Origin: an uncultured Lachnospiraceae bacterium
GTDB taxonomy: Bacteria; Bacillota; Clostridia; Lachnospirales; Lachnospiraceae
Assembly (NCBI GenBank): GCA_900317755.1
Contig: ONHZ01000047.1
Span: forward strand, 1-38,203
Length of the DNA: 38,203 bases
Direction of reading: 5' to 3'
The position numbers were made by a program, and so were the translations under genes. The notes under the pieces were generated by a model. It ran no database searches, was not told the origin of the DNA, and saw only the letters and a list, made by a program, of their open reading frames with translations. Positions within the stretch are counted from its first letter, which is position 1. The number at the start of each line of letters is the position of its first letter. Of the stretch, positions 17,454 through 26,106 are shown piece by piece.

Positions 17454-17543
17454 AAATGCTCCTTTAAATATCGCTGTTGTCAGTCTCCGACTGAATGCTC
17501 TATCTAAATGCCATCCATGGCAAATTAAAAGATTTCATTATCT

Positions 17544-17570
17544 TTATCGGAAAATCAGATAAATAATTAA
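17544..17570 (-). promoter_or_regulatory. Candidate sigma-D (sigma-28) flagellar promoter
   Basis: Reading the minus strand: TTAA, exactly 15 bases, then TCCGATAA. The known motility sigma consensus is TAAA-N15-GCCGATAA, so each box differs by one base. It sits upstream of the flgF/flhO gene and downstream of the mbl terminator, which fits separate flagellar control. A 6-bp hairpin (TCAGTC / GACTGA) follows in the leader. Confidence 0.55.
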
Positions 17571-17582
17571 CACCAAACTACG

Positions 17583-17611
17583 AAAAATGCAGGTCATCAT
17601 GAAGACCTGCA
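17583..17611 (-). terminator. Rho-independent terminator after mbl
   Basis: An 8-bp stem, TGCAGGTC (17588-17595) with GACCTGCA (17604-17611), is followed on the minus strand by five T residues. It starts about 10 bases after the mbl stop and separates mbl from the flagellar genes. Confidence 0.8.
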
Positions 17612-17621
17612 CTTAAAATCA

Positions 17622-18644
17622 TTATTTCTTTGAATCCTTGTCGTCTATGTCTCTCTCACCAGCCATGAAATCAACATATTTTCCCGTTCCAATGGCTACA
17701 CAGTACATAGGATTCTCAGCTGTCATGGTATTGATGCCTGTACGTTCTTCCATAAGCTCTTCCAGGCCTCTTAGAAGAGAACCGCCTCCTGTAAGAATGA
17801 TGCCCCTGTCTGCAACATCTGCAGCAAGTTCTGGCGGCGTCTTTTCAAGTACACTGTGGACTGCTTCAACGATCTGAATGGTAGGCTCTTTTAATGCCTC
17901 CTCAGTCTCTTCAGATGAAACCTCAATAGTCTTTGGAAGACCAGTGACAAGGTTTCGGCCTCTGACATTCATAGTCATTGGTTCTGGCAGAGGATAGCAG
18001 GTTCCAATATTGATCTTCACATCCTCAGCAGTACGCTCACCAATGAGAAGATTGTGCTTTTTTCTCATGTATCTGACGATGGCTTCATCAAAGTCATCTC
18101 CAGCAATCTTGATGGAAGTAGAGACGACAGAACCACCAAGGGAAATAACGGCAATATCTGCTGTACCGCCACCGATATCGACGATCATATTGCCGCAAGG
18201 CTTTGAAATATCGATTCCTGCACCAATGGCTGCAGCAATCGGCTCCTCAATGATAAATACCTCTCTGGCACCAGCTGCATAGGCTGCATCCTCAACTGCT
18301 CTCTTCTCAACTTCTGTAACTCCCGAAGGAACGCAGACAGAAATCCTTGGCTTCCTGTAGGAACGTTTTCCCATTGCCTTCTGGATGAAATACTTTATCA
18401 TCTTCTCAGTAACCGTATAGTCTGAGATAACACCCTGTCGAAGAGGCCTTACTGCTACAATATTTCCTGGTGTACGTCCAAGCATAAGCCTTGCTTCCTC
18501 ACCTATTGCACGAATCTTTGAACTATCCCTGTCAAAAGCTACTACAGAAGGTTCTTTTAAAACGACGCCCTTGCCTTTTAAGTAAACCAAAATACTGGCT
18601 GTACCAAGATCGATACCAATGTCAGTTGAATTAAGAAATGCCAT
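17622..18644 (-). CDS. mbl: MreB/Mbl-type actin-like cell-shape protein
   Basis: A 340-aa bacterial actin that organises cell-wall elongation under the membrane. It has the actin phosphate-1 motif GIDLGTASILVY (about residues 10-21), PRISVCVPSGVTEVEKRAVEDA, the phosphate-2 motif IVDIGGGTADIAVISLGG, and the adenosine motif ILTGGGSLLRGLEELM. The gene lies just upstream of two flagellar rod genes, as mbl does in B. subtilis (mbl-flhO-flhP), which favours Mbl over MreB. It has its own promoter and terminator. Confidence 0.93.
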   Translation of the reverse strand: MAFLNSTDIGIDLGTASILVYLKGKGVVLKEPSVVAFDRDSSKIRAIGEEARLMLGRTPGNIVAVRPLRQGVISDYTVTEKMIKYFIQKAMGKRSYRKPRISVCVPSGVTEVEKRAVEDAAYAAGAREVFIIEEPIAAAIGAGIDISKPCGNMIVDIGGGTADIAVISLGGSVVSTSIKIAGDDFDEAIVRYMRKKHNLLIGERTAEDVKINIGTCYPLPEPMTMNVRGRNLVTGLPKTIEVSSEETEEALKEPTIQIVEAVHSVLEKTPPELAADVADRGIILTGGGSLLRGLEELMEERTGINTMTAENPMYCVAIGTGKYVDFMAGERDIDDKDSKK

Positions 18645-18712
18645 TATATTATCCTTTTATAAAAACGCCATAAATCTAACGAAATGCGATTCTTTTCAGT
18701 CGCTATCGTCAT

Positions 18713-18741
18713 ATCATAATCCAATCAGCCTTTTTTTTCAA
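18713..18741 (-). promoter_or_regulatory. Sigma-A-type promoter for mbl
   Basis: On the minus strand: TTGAAA (18736-18741), a 17-base spacer, and TATGAT (18713-18718). It lies about 70 bases upstream of the mbl ATG at 18644, in the 116-base gap after the amidase gene. Confidence 0.65.
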
Positions 18742-18760
18742 TAAATTTTTATGATGTCAT

Positions 18761-19834
18761 TTATAATGTAATTGGCGCTGAAACAGTCGCATGGTCATAT
18801 TCATCTACTGCTATGCCAACAACAGTTGTTCCAGCTGGAGCGGTGATATTGAATGTAACATTTCCTGCTCCCTGCGGCCAGATCTGATATGGCTGGAAGG
18901 TGGCACCTCCATCGAGTGAATATCCATAGAAGATAATAGGTGACTGAAGATCTACAGCTGTCATGGTAACAGTTGCTGTACTTCCATCGAAACTATTCTC
19001 TGAAATCGCTACATAATCAGGAGCTGTAGCATCCCATCCTGTATATCCTGCTGGAACTGCTGCCTTAGGGTAACCTGCAAAGCTTACGCCAGTGGCTTTT
19101 GATGACAATCCATAATACTTTGCAACTGCATAAGCATCTGCTTTTCCAAGAAGCTGAATGTATGTGGCAGGATCAGAATAAATAAAAGAATCACCGGCAT
19201 TGTCAAGGTACGAATGCTCGACAAGAACAGAAGGGATGCCTGCTGCTACAGAATGTCTAAGAATGCCATAATAATCACCATTATTGCCAATCTTTGTCTT
19301 TATTCCCTTCTGGTAAAGACCAAGTGCAGCAAGCTCGTCTCTTACATTTGATGCCATCGCATAGCTCTTGCTGAAATATGGTTCCTCATAAGGAATCCAC
19401 TGTTCTGAGCCATAGAGCATGTGGCTTGCTGAAGCGTTGAAATGGATGCAGTAAAAGAAATCTGCGCCTGCATTCTTTGCTATCTTCACCCTGTCTGCAA
19501 GGCTTACGTATGTATCGGTAGTTCTAGTCATAACGACCCTTACGCCATCAAACTGCTCAAGATATGACTTCATAGCCATTGCAACATAAAGCGTCATGTC
19601 CTTTTCCTGAATGCCATTGTATACGCATCCCGTAGCACTTTCTCCTGTCCCAGCAGTAATTCCGCCATGTCCAGGATCTATTGCAACAGTTACTACGCCT
19701 GACTTCTTTGAAGAACGTCTTCTGCTTCTTGCCTCTGCTGTCCCAAGACCATCAACAGTGGATGAAAGCACTGTTGTTGCAATAAGGGCAAATACAGCGA
19801 TGACTGCTAATAATGACTTCTTTTTTCTTTTCAT
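18761..19834 (-). CDS. N-acetylmuramoyl-L-alanine amidase
   Basis: Exported zinc amidase (Amidase_3 fold) that cleaves peptide stems from peptidoglycan. The start used here is the ATG at 19834 (357 aa), with GGGAGG 5 bases upstream; an in-frame ATG 7 codons earlier lacks such a site. An N-terminal signal anchor (about residues 6-25) is followed by the catalytic domain with zinc ligands in DPGHGG (His56), IQEKD (Glu) and CIHFNAS (His), and the catalytic Glu in VLVEHSYLDN. After about residue 250 a beta-rich domain of about 100 residues of unknown role follows. It is the third gene of the amylase operon. Confidence 0.92.
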   Translation of the reverse strand: MKRKKKSLLAVIAVFALIATTVLSSTVDGLGTAEARSRRRSSKKSGVVTVAIDPGHGGITAGTGESATGCVYNGIQEKDMTLYVAMAMKSYLEQFDGVRVVMTRTTDTYVSLADRVKIAKNAGADFFYCIHFNASASHMLYGSEQWIPYEEPYFSKSYAMASNVRDELAALGLYQKGIKTKIGNNGDYYGILRHSVAAGIPSVLVEHSYLDNAGDSFIYSDPATYIQLLGKADAYAVAKYYGLSSKATGVSFAGYPKAAVPAGYTGWDATAPDYVAISENSFDGSTATVTMTAVDLQSPIIFYGYSLDGGATFQPYQIWPQGAGNVTFNITAPAGTTVVGIAVDEYDHATVSAPITL

Positions 19835-19851
19835 GATATCCTCCCGAAAAA

Positions 19852-20100
19852 TCAACTAAGTGCACTCTCAATAGCTTTTGAAAACTGATCTGCACAGGAT
19901 GTACCTCTCCCCTGGCAGTCATTTCCTTTCAGAATCTCAGCTACTTCATGAGCATCTTTTCCTTCAACAAGCTTACCAATGGCTTTGAGATTTCCATTAC
20001 ATCCGCCAACAAAAGCAACATTGTGAAGTTTTCCCTCATCGTCTATGGAAAATTTCACATCTACTGAACAGACTCCCTTAGGTCTATATTCGTAATCCAT
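19852..20100 (-). CDS. TSCPD-domain small protein (TIGR03905 type)
   Basis: An 82-aa protein with conserved Cys residues in GVCSVDVKF, FVGGCNGNLKAIGKLVEG and GNDCQGRGTSCADQF, the pattern of the TSCPD / TIGR03905 family common in Clostridia. Its function is unknown; related domains occur at the end of some ribonucleotide reductases. I prefer the ATG at 20100, with GAGG 6 bases upstream, over an in-frame GTG at 20112 that overlaps that ribosome site. It lies 27 bases after the amylase gene and 17 bases before the amidase ATG. Confidence 0.85.
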   Translation of the reverse strand: MDYEYRPKGVCSVDVKFSIDDEGKLHNVAFVGGCNGNLKAIGKLVEGKDAHEVAEILKGNDCQGRGTSCADQFSKAIESALS

Positions 20101-20127
20101 ATCTTTCCTCACATAACTGATAAAAAA

Positions 20128-21555
20128 CTAATCTTCTGGAATCCAGACTGACGCAAAACCATCCTTTGCATAAAAGTCTGCATTACCGTTTTCGTCAACC
20201 ACGATCTCTTCTGACCGGTTCTTTAGTATATCACGATATTTCTTTCCTGCAAAGTCTTTTCCGACATACATATTTATTGTCTGATCATATTTTGTTGAAA
20301 GCACAACTGCAAGTCCCTTTCCTTCCCTGGTCCATCCGATACAGTGCTCATTGACAAAATAATCATGCTGCGGACCTTTGGCATATTCCTGCCTTGCTTT
20401 CAAAAGAAGGTCAAGGTATTCATTTCCTGCCGGAACATTCTTCTCTGGAATTCCATAATAATCTCCGTAGAAAAGACATGGATATCCAGCCTCTCTTAAT
20501 AAAATCAAAGCATACGCATGCGGCTTAAACCATTCATTTACAAATGAGAAAAGTGCCTGTCCAGGCTCAGTATCATGATTGTCCACAAATGTAACAGCCT
20601 TTTCCGGATTCTGCTGGACTAAGGTTCCATCAAAAACCTTCCGAAGATCAGAATGTTCGCCATCACAGCTGATGTCATAAAAATGCTTATGAAGAGGCAC
20701 ATCGAAAAGTGACATCTCACCATTTACTTCGCCTAAATAGTTTTCAAGCGCGTTTACATCAAGATTCCAGTATTCACCTACTGCAAAAGCATCCGGATTC
20801 TTCATGCATTCACGCATCTTTGGAAGCCAGTCTTTATAAAAGTCTGCTTTTATATGCTTTACTGCATCCAGTCTGAATCCTGTGAAACCGGCAGTCTTAA
20901 TATACCATTCACCCCATTTGGTGAGCTCGTCTATGACTTTCTGCTGGTCAAAATCTATATCTGCACCCATCAGATAATCATAATTTCCATTCTCGGTGTC
21001 AACTTCACCCTGCCAGCTATGGCCTTTGATCATATAGACTGAATTCTTTTTCAGATTGTCATCCCAGTCCACGCCATCAAAGCAGCTCTGATCCCAGATG
21101 AAGTCGGAATACTTTTCCTTTCTGCCTGGGAATGTAAATTTTGTCCAGGCTTTGATGTGCTCTTCACCTGAAACTGGCAGCGTCCTGTTGTTTGAAGCAT
21201 ATTCAGTTGCTTCCATCTCTTCCGCCTCATCGGCTCCGATTTTGTGATTGAGGACAATATCTGCATATACATCTATTCCTGCTTTTTTCAAAGCGGAAAT
21301 CGCCTTGATATATTCATCCTTCGTTCCGTATTTTGTAGGAATCGAACCTTTCTGGTCAAACTCACCAAGATCATAAAGGTCATAAACTGCATAACCTACA
21401 CCCTGATCACCAAAAGCACCTTTAGTAGCAGGAGGAAGCCATACTGCAGAAATTCCAAGTTTCTTTAAGTCTGAAGCTTCCTTTGCAACCTTTTTCCAAA
21501 GTGAATGGTCACAAGGCAGGTACCATTCAAAATACTGCATCATCACACCGTTCAT
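20128..21555 (-). CDS. Cytoplasmic alpha-amylase, GH13
   Basis: A 475-aa glycoside hydrolase that cuts internal alpha-1,4 bonds in starch or glycogen. The catalytic triad is visible as Asp in GFRLDAVKHI, Glu in AVGEYWNLD and Asp in FVDNHDTEP. The start MNGVMMQYFEWYLPCD and lack of a signal peptide are typical of intracellular GH13 subfamily 5 amylases, so intracellular glycogen or imported maltodextrin is the likely substrate. GGAG precedes the ATG. It is the first gene of an operon with the TSCPD protein and the amidase. Confidence 0.95.
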   Translation of the reverse strand: MNGVMMQYFEWYLPCDHSLWKKVAKEASDLKKLGISAVWLPPATKGAFGDQGVGYAVYDLYDLGEFDQKGSIPTKYGTKDEYIKAISALKKAGIDVYADIVLNHKIGADEAEEMEATEYASNNRTLPVSGEEHIKAWTKFTFPGRKEKYSDFIWDQSCFDGVDWDDNLKKNSVYMIKGHSWQGEVDTENGNYDYLMGADIDFDQQKVIDELTKWGEWYIKTAGFTGFRLDAVKHIKADFYKDWLPKMRECMKNPDAFAVGEYWNLDVNALENYLGEVNGEMSLFDVPLHKHFYDISCDGEHSDLRKVFDGTLVQQNPEKAVTFVDNHDTEPGQALFSFVNEWFKPHAYALILLREAGYPCLFYGDYYGIPEKNVPAGNEYLDLLLKARQEYAKGPQHDYFVNEHCIGWTREGKGLAVVLSTKYDQTINMYVGKDFAGKKYRDILKNRSEEIVVDENGNADFYAKDGFASVWIPED

Positions 21556-21591
21556 AAGAATTCTCCTTCAAATCCGAATTTTGACTTCACT

Positions 21592-21597
21592 ATGATA
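21592..21597 (-). promoter_or_regulatory. Possible extended -10 box for the amylase operon
   Basis: The minus strand reads TG-C-TATCAT, an extended -10 element about 40 bases upstream of the amylase ATG. The best -35 is TTGTGC with a long 19-base spacer, so this is only a weak candidate. No clear CcpA (cre) site was found by eye. Confidence 0.3.
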
Positions 21598-21711
21598 GCA
21601 CAAAGAAGGAATCCACGCACAAATTTCAATAAGTATTTGTACAAAAAGAAAATTTTGTTAAAAGTATTTTGCGTAGAAATGTAAAAATACAATGAAGAAC
21701 ATAATGATTTA

Positions 21712-21741
21712 TTTACATCTGTATAAAGTTTGTGATACTAT
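21712..21741 (+). promoter_or_regulatory. Candidate promoter for dut
   Basis: TTTACA (21712-21717), an 18-base spacer and TACTAT (21736-21741), with an extended -10 TG one base before the -10. A second possibility closer to the gene is TTGACA at 21761 with TAATAA 16 bases later. Either would drive dut and probably the downstream dehydrogenase gene. Confidence 0.45.
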
Positions 21742-21837
21742 CAAAAATCGAAATCAATAATTGACATACCCTTCTTCTGAAGTAATAAAATGTCACTAAC
21801 ATCATTCATATGTATTGTTTGAGAAAAGAGGTCTTAC

Positions 21838-22269
21838 ATGAAGATGAAAATAAAGCTGCTTAATAATGATGCAGTAATTCCAAAAAGAGGAACGGAAGAC
21901 AGTGCCGGATATGATATTTACTCGACAGATGAAACCATCATAAAAGCAGGTGAAACCTGCCTGATCGGCACCGGAATCGCATGTGAAATCCCAAAGAACT
22001 ATTTCGGCGGTGTTTTTGCACGATCCGGGCTTTCAGTAAAAGAAGGTCTTCGTCCTGCAAACTGCGTCGCCGTAATAGATGCTGATTACCGTGGAGAAAT
22101 CCGTGTTCCCCTTCACAATGATTCAAAAGAAGACAGAACAATTACAAAGGGCGAGCGCATAGCACAGCTGGTAATACTCCCATTTCTTCCAGTAGAATTT
22201 GAAGAAACCGATGAACTGTCCTCTACAGACAGAGGGACTGGCGGATTTGGAAGTACTGGCAAGGCCTGA
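21838..22269 (+). CDS. dut: dUTP diphosphatase
   Basis: Hydrolyses dUTP to dUMP and pyrophosphate, keeping uracil out of DNA and feeding thymidylate synthesis. The 143-aa protein has all five trimeric dUTPase motifs in order: AGYDIYSTDE, RSGLSVKEGL, VAVIDADYRGEI with the catalytic Asp, ERIAQLVI, and the C-terminal P-loop-like RGTGGFGSTG. AGAGG lies 6 bases before the ATG. The ATG lies about 280 bases from the divergent amylase gene. Confidence 0.96.
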   Translation: MKMKIKLLNNDAVIPKRGTEDSAGYDIYSTDETIIKAGETCLIGTGIACEIPKNYFGGVFARSGLSVKEGLRPANCVAVIDADYRGEIRVPLHNDSKEDRTITKGERIAQLVILPFLPVEFEETDELSSTDRGTGGFGSTGKA

Positions 22270-22319
22270 AAATATTCATTTAATCGTATTTCACTTATTG
22301 TATTTTGGAGGCATTCAGC

Positions 22320-23288
22320 ATGACTGCAGTTAAAATAATCTCATCAATTTATAACTTCATTAGAAATGCTCTTGGAAACATTGTCATTTTTGGCATAGTA
22401 GTGGCATTCATTGGCGGAATAATCGAAAGAAGCATACTTTCATCAAAATCCAAAAAGACGGATAATAAAACTTCATCTGAAGAAATTACTTCAGGGAATG
22501 CTTCTCCAGTAAAACGAATCGCACTGATCACTGGAGCTTCATCAGGTCTTGGCTCCCAAATGGCAAGGGATCTCGATAAAAGGAATGACTTTGATGAATT
22601 CATCCTCATCGCAAGAAGAACGGACAGACTTGAAGCCCTTGCAAAGGAACTTAAGCATGAATCAAAATGCATCTCACTTGATTTATTAAAAACTGAAGCA
22701 TTTGATACATTAAACGATACTCTGGTACAGTATGGAAATATCGATGTCAGATACCTGATTGCTTCTGCAGGCTTTGGAAAAATCGGAAATTATCAGAAGG
22801 TGGATAAATCTGAAAGCGAGCGAATGATTGATCTAAACTGCCGGGCGCTTACGGATACTGTGCAGACCGTTCTGCCATTCATGACTGCAGGTGCAAGAAT
22901 CATCCTTATTTCTTCTACTTCAGCTTTTCAGCCATTCCAGCAGATTAACGTTTATGCAGCTACAAAAGCTTATGTCTATTCCTATGGAAGGGCTTTAAGA
23001 ATGGAACTCATGCCTAGAAAAATCTCAGTCACAACAGTATGTCCATACTGGATGAAAGATACCGAATTCATAAATATTGCTGAGAAGACTGAAAATTCTG
23101 AGAAAAATACAATTCGTTCCTATGCCTTTGGCGTTAATTCAAAGAAGGTTTCAAAGCGCGCCCTTGCTGCATCATACAGGCATGCAGCAGTTTCAACTCC
23201 TGGCTTTGTCTGCACGATTCACAGGGCTTTCGCAAAACTTCTTCCGAAATCCACCCTTCAGTATTTCTGGGAAGGTCTTCGAAGATAA
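22320..23288 (+). CDS. Membrane-anchored short-chain dehydrogenase/reductase
   Basis: A 322-aa SDR of unknown substrate. The ATG at 22320 has GGAGG 8 bases upstream; an in-frame TTG 15 bases earlier overlaps that site and is rejected. An N-terminal hydrophobic segment (about residues 15-35) probably anchors it, followed by a Lys/Ser-rich linker. The Rossmann motif LITGASSGLGSQMARDL comes next, then the active-site Ser in LISSTSAF and YAATKAYVYSYG (YxxxK). The arrangement resembles the ketoreductase-like short-chain dehydrogenases. It lies 50 bases after dut and ends at its own terminator. Confidence 0.85.
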   Translation: MTAVKIISSIYNFIRNALGNIVIFGIVVAFIGGIIERSILSSKSKKTDNKTSSEEITSGNASPVKRIALITGASSGLGSQMARDLDKRNDFDEFILIARRTDRLEALAKELKHESKCISLDLLKTEAFDTLNDTLVQYGNIDVRYLIASAGFGKIGNYQKVDKSESERMIDLNCRALTDTVQTVLPFMTAGARIILISSTSAFQPFQQINVYAATKAYVYSYGRALRMELMPRKISVTTVCPYWMKDTEFINIAEKTENSEKNTIRSYAFGVNSKKVSKRALAASYRHAAVSTPGFVCTIHRAFAKLLPKSTLQYFWEGLRR

Positions 23289-23316
23289 TATTTTCTATTG
23301 TCAATGTACATTATTC

Positions 23317-23342
23317 GCCTCCTCAAAAGGGAGGCATTTTTT
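23317..23342 (+). terminator. Rho-independent terminator after the dehydrogenase gene
   Basis: GCCTCC (23317-23322) pairs with GGAGGC (23330-23335), followed by A and six T residues on the plus strand. It sits in the 52-base convergent gap and touches the stop codon of the opposing 921-aa protein gene. Confidence 0.85.
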
Positions 23343-26106
23343 ATGAGAATGCAGACTTCATCTTCCACTTGCAGTCGTCTGTAAGCAGCCACTTTGAAAA
23401 GATTTCCATTCCACCACGATCATGGGCATTTTTTCTGTCATGTTCAGACAGGACTGACTCATTTACCGTATTATAAGAAGTAAATGATTTGCTGTAATTT
23501 TCTTCATCAACGAACCTTTTATATGTTACAGCTTTTTTTGAACTGTCATATTTTGATGTCTCAAAATTTTCTGAGGTAATATAAACCTGAATCTGATAAT
23601 AAGAAATATTTCCTGCACTGTCCTTAACCATAAGATTACATACAGTAGTACCAAAATCATTCTGTGGAATGAAGTCTTCTTTCTTAAAATTCATAAATTC
23701 TATTTTCGGTGGATCCAGATTCATGATGGCATCATCATAATCATATGATTTTGCATCAGACAGTGCTATGATCATGTTTTTTAATTCATCATCAGAAAAA
23801 TCGATAATATCATCTTTGATCAGTCCAATATCATAGCCATCAACATACGGAAATTTGTCCCATACGGCGTAGGTCGTTACCGTAATATAGCCATTGTCAA
23901 TGTGAATGTTATCACAGGGATTTGTCGCAAGACATTCTGAAAGATAATCCCTTATTCCTGCCTCTTTGATGTCTCCTAAATCTTTTCTCTCATTCTCACA
24001 ATGATAAACCATTGTGTCATTAAAATATGCAGTCTTATTCAGACTCCATCCCTGAAATGAATAGCGCTCTAAATATGGAATATCCTTATCAAAATTCCTG
24101 TCATGTACTGTAGTGTCATTATATTTTACAAATGGATTTTCTCCAAATGTGAATGTAGAACCAGATACAGAAGCAACCACGCCATCTTCTCTTGTTTCTA
24201 AAAAGTTGTCACCTTCTGTCTGTTCATTTCCATCATAAAAAAGATCATATTTAAGTCTGTACTGGGCATACAGTTTTAAGTCTCCGCCGCCATAAGAAAA
24301 GCTGCCGCTTGAACCATTCATGTCGTAGGCATACCATTCACCCCGGCCATATTTTTCCGTATTCCAGCCAACAAAAATGACAGAACCGCTTACATCATTT
24401 CCCTGATAAGATACTGACGGCTTCTTAGATACAGAAACTGCACCGCCATCATACATAGTATCTGACGAGAAATCAGATGAAGCAATCTTGTCTGAAAGAT
24501 TAGCAAGTCCGGTGGTAGTATCATAGGAAATATAAGATTTCCAGTGTGCAATCATGATGACCGTTCCACCATCCTGATCATGCGTATAATCACTTCCCAT
24601 CTCTACAGGATCCTGATTTACGGTACTCCAATAATCAAAATGATACGTATCCCTGTTTGGAATATAAACTGGAATTTTTACTAATTCTCCAAATACCTTG
24701 ATGATATCATCGGGTGCACCATCTCCCCCGTTCGGATCGAAATGGATTCTGTGATCCCAGGGTACTGTATTTACCACTATCTCAGTATCTTTTGTAAGCG
24801 TGATTTCTTTTTCCAGAGGCTTTGCATAACCAAATCTCTGCGTGCCCCCATATTTTACCTTGGTTCCAGCTGGATATTTTCCGCTTCCATAAGTGGATGC
24901 AACTCCTTTTCCCGGAATGACCTTGAGCGTTACCGCACCTAACGCATCTATACTACTATCCTTGTCATCACCGGGTATAATCGAAAGCGTTTCTGCAGTA
25001 AGATAAACAAGATAATACCTTTTATTATTTTCAAGCGGATATGACCATATTTTTCTGCCGTCTTCATGATATCCAAATTTCACAGAAATAAGATTTTTTA
25101 CATCTGAAACAGTGTAATCCGTAATTTTTAAATCTGAAAGCATTTCAGAAATAGCCTGATCAAGTGTGTTTGAATTCTGCAGCGAAGGATTTTGTGTGTT
25201 CAGTGGATAATTGTCACTGGCAGAGTGAAAACGGTAATTTTTATATGGTTTCGAATCCTCGTCATAAATATTTACGGAGAGTTCAATAGCCTTATGCTCT
25301 TTACAGTAATGATAGCTGAATTTGTACATATACTTTCCATTTCCGCCTGAGCCGCCTTCTTTTCCGTGCGCATTAAAATCACTAGAAGAACCAGGCCCTG
25401 ATAATGCGGGTTTCATCCTTACGGTAATAAGCTTTCCGCTATTTTCATCAGTCCCATCGCTTTGATATTGAAGGTACAGCGTATGGTCATTTAATGACCT
25501 GTCGATTTTTTTATTTTTCAGATCATCAGCAGAATATTTTATCCCGCTTTCCTTATCATAAAATCCCTTAAAATCATATCCCTTGAACCTGCATACTTTA
25601 GGAACCGGAATAACATCATCTTCACACAAAGTATATTCGGCTGCTATTTCCGGCACATTAAATGTCAAAGCATCTTCCTTTGAATATCTGTAGCTTATTT
25701 TGTATGCCTTTTTTTCAGATTCACCTTCAATGACAGCAGTCCTCTCTGTTTCAATCGTGATGACTTTCCCGTTTGGATTGGTATATGTCTCCTTCACATT
25801 CGCTGAGAGAAGTCCATTTTTTACATCTGATGAAATAATATTTATTTCAAGATCAAAGTTCTTATCGTTTTCTGGAACAGTAATATTTTTTCTGATTGCT
25901 TCGGTGGCAAGGGAGGCCATCGCATCATCTGAATAACTTCCGCTCACGGCATCCATGGAGGCTTTATCGAGTGTCTCTGACAGCGCCCGTTCAACAGCAT
26001 TCTGAAGTTCATGTTCCCTGTTCGTCCTGGTGTCAATGGTTAGAATGATCGCTGTGACAAATATTGCTATTACAGAAAGAACGATTCCTAAACTAAGTTG
26101 TTTCAC
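23341..26106 (-). CDS. Giant pilin-like surface protein with InlB-type repeats
   Basis: A 921-aa exported protein. A single N-terminal hydrophobic helix (about residues 4-24) is followed by a charged helical stretch (REHELQNAVERALSETLDKA), as in TadE/pseudopilin-type proteins. The long extracellular part carries Listeria-Bacteroides/InlB B-type repeats, recognisable as IHFDPNGGDGAPDD...YHFDYWSTV...MIAHWK, VIFVGWNTEKYG...LKLYAQYRL, YSFQGWSLNKTAY...TYAVWDKF and a partial GYDFKGFYD...LYLQYQ. There is no LPxTG or C-terminal anchor. The GTG start overlaps the stop of the upstream gene (GTGA). It is the last gene of the Tad-like operon and may be a tip adhesin or scaffold. Confidence 0.8.
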   Translation of the reverse strand: MKQLSLGIVLSVIAIFVTAIILTIDTRTNREHELQNAVERALSETLDKASMDAVSGSYSDDAMASLATEAIRKNITVPENDKNFDLEINIISSDVKNGLLSANVKETYTNPNGKVITIETERTAVIEGESEKKAYKISYRYSKEDALTFNVPEIAAEYTLCEDDVIPVPKVCRFKGYDFKGFYDKESGIKYSADDLKNKKIDRSLNDHTLYLQYQSDGTDENSGKLITVRMKPALSGPGSSSDFNAHGKEGGSGGNGKYMYKFSYHYCKEHKAIELSVNIYDEDSKPYKNYRFHSASDNYPLNTQNPSLQNSNTLDQAISEMLSDLKITDYTVSDVKNLISVKFGYHEDGRKIWSYPLENNKRYYLVYLTAETLSIIPGDDKDSSIDALGAVTLKVIPGKGVASTYGSGKYPAGTKVKYGGTQRFGYAKPLEKEITLTKDTEIVVNTVPWDHRIHFDPNGGDGAPDDIIKVFGELVKIPVYIPNRDTYHFDYWSTVNQDPVEMGSDYTHDQDGGTVIMIAHWKSYISYDTTTGLANLSDKIASSDFSSDTMYDGGAVSVSKKPSVSYQGNDVSGSVIFVGWNTEKYGRGEWYAYDMNGSSGSFSYGGGDLKLYAQYRLKYDLFYDGNEQTEGDNFLETREDGVVASVSGSTFTFGENPFVKYNDTTVHDRNFDKDIPYLERYSFQGWSLNKTAYFNDTMVYHCENERKDLGDIKEAGIRDYLSECLATNPCDNIHIDNGYITVTTYAVWDKFPYVDGYDIGLIKDDIIDFSDDELKNMIIALSDAKSYDYDDAIMNLDPPKIEFMNFKKEDFIPQNDFGTTVCNLMVKDSAGNISYYQIQVYITSENFETSKYDSSKKAVTYKRFVDEENYSKSFTSYNTVNESVLSEHDRKNAHDRGGMEIFSKWLLTDDCKWKMKSAFS

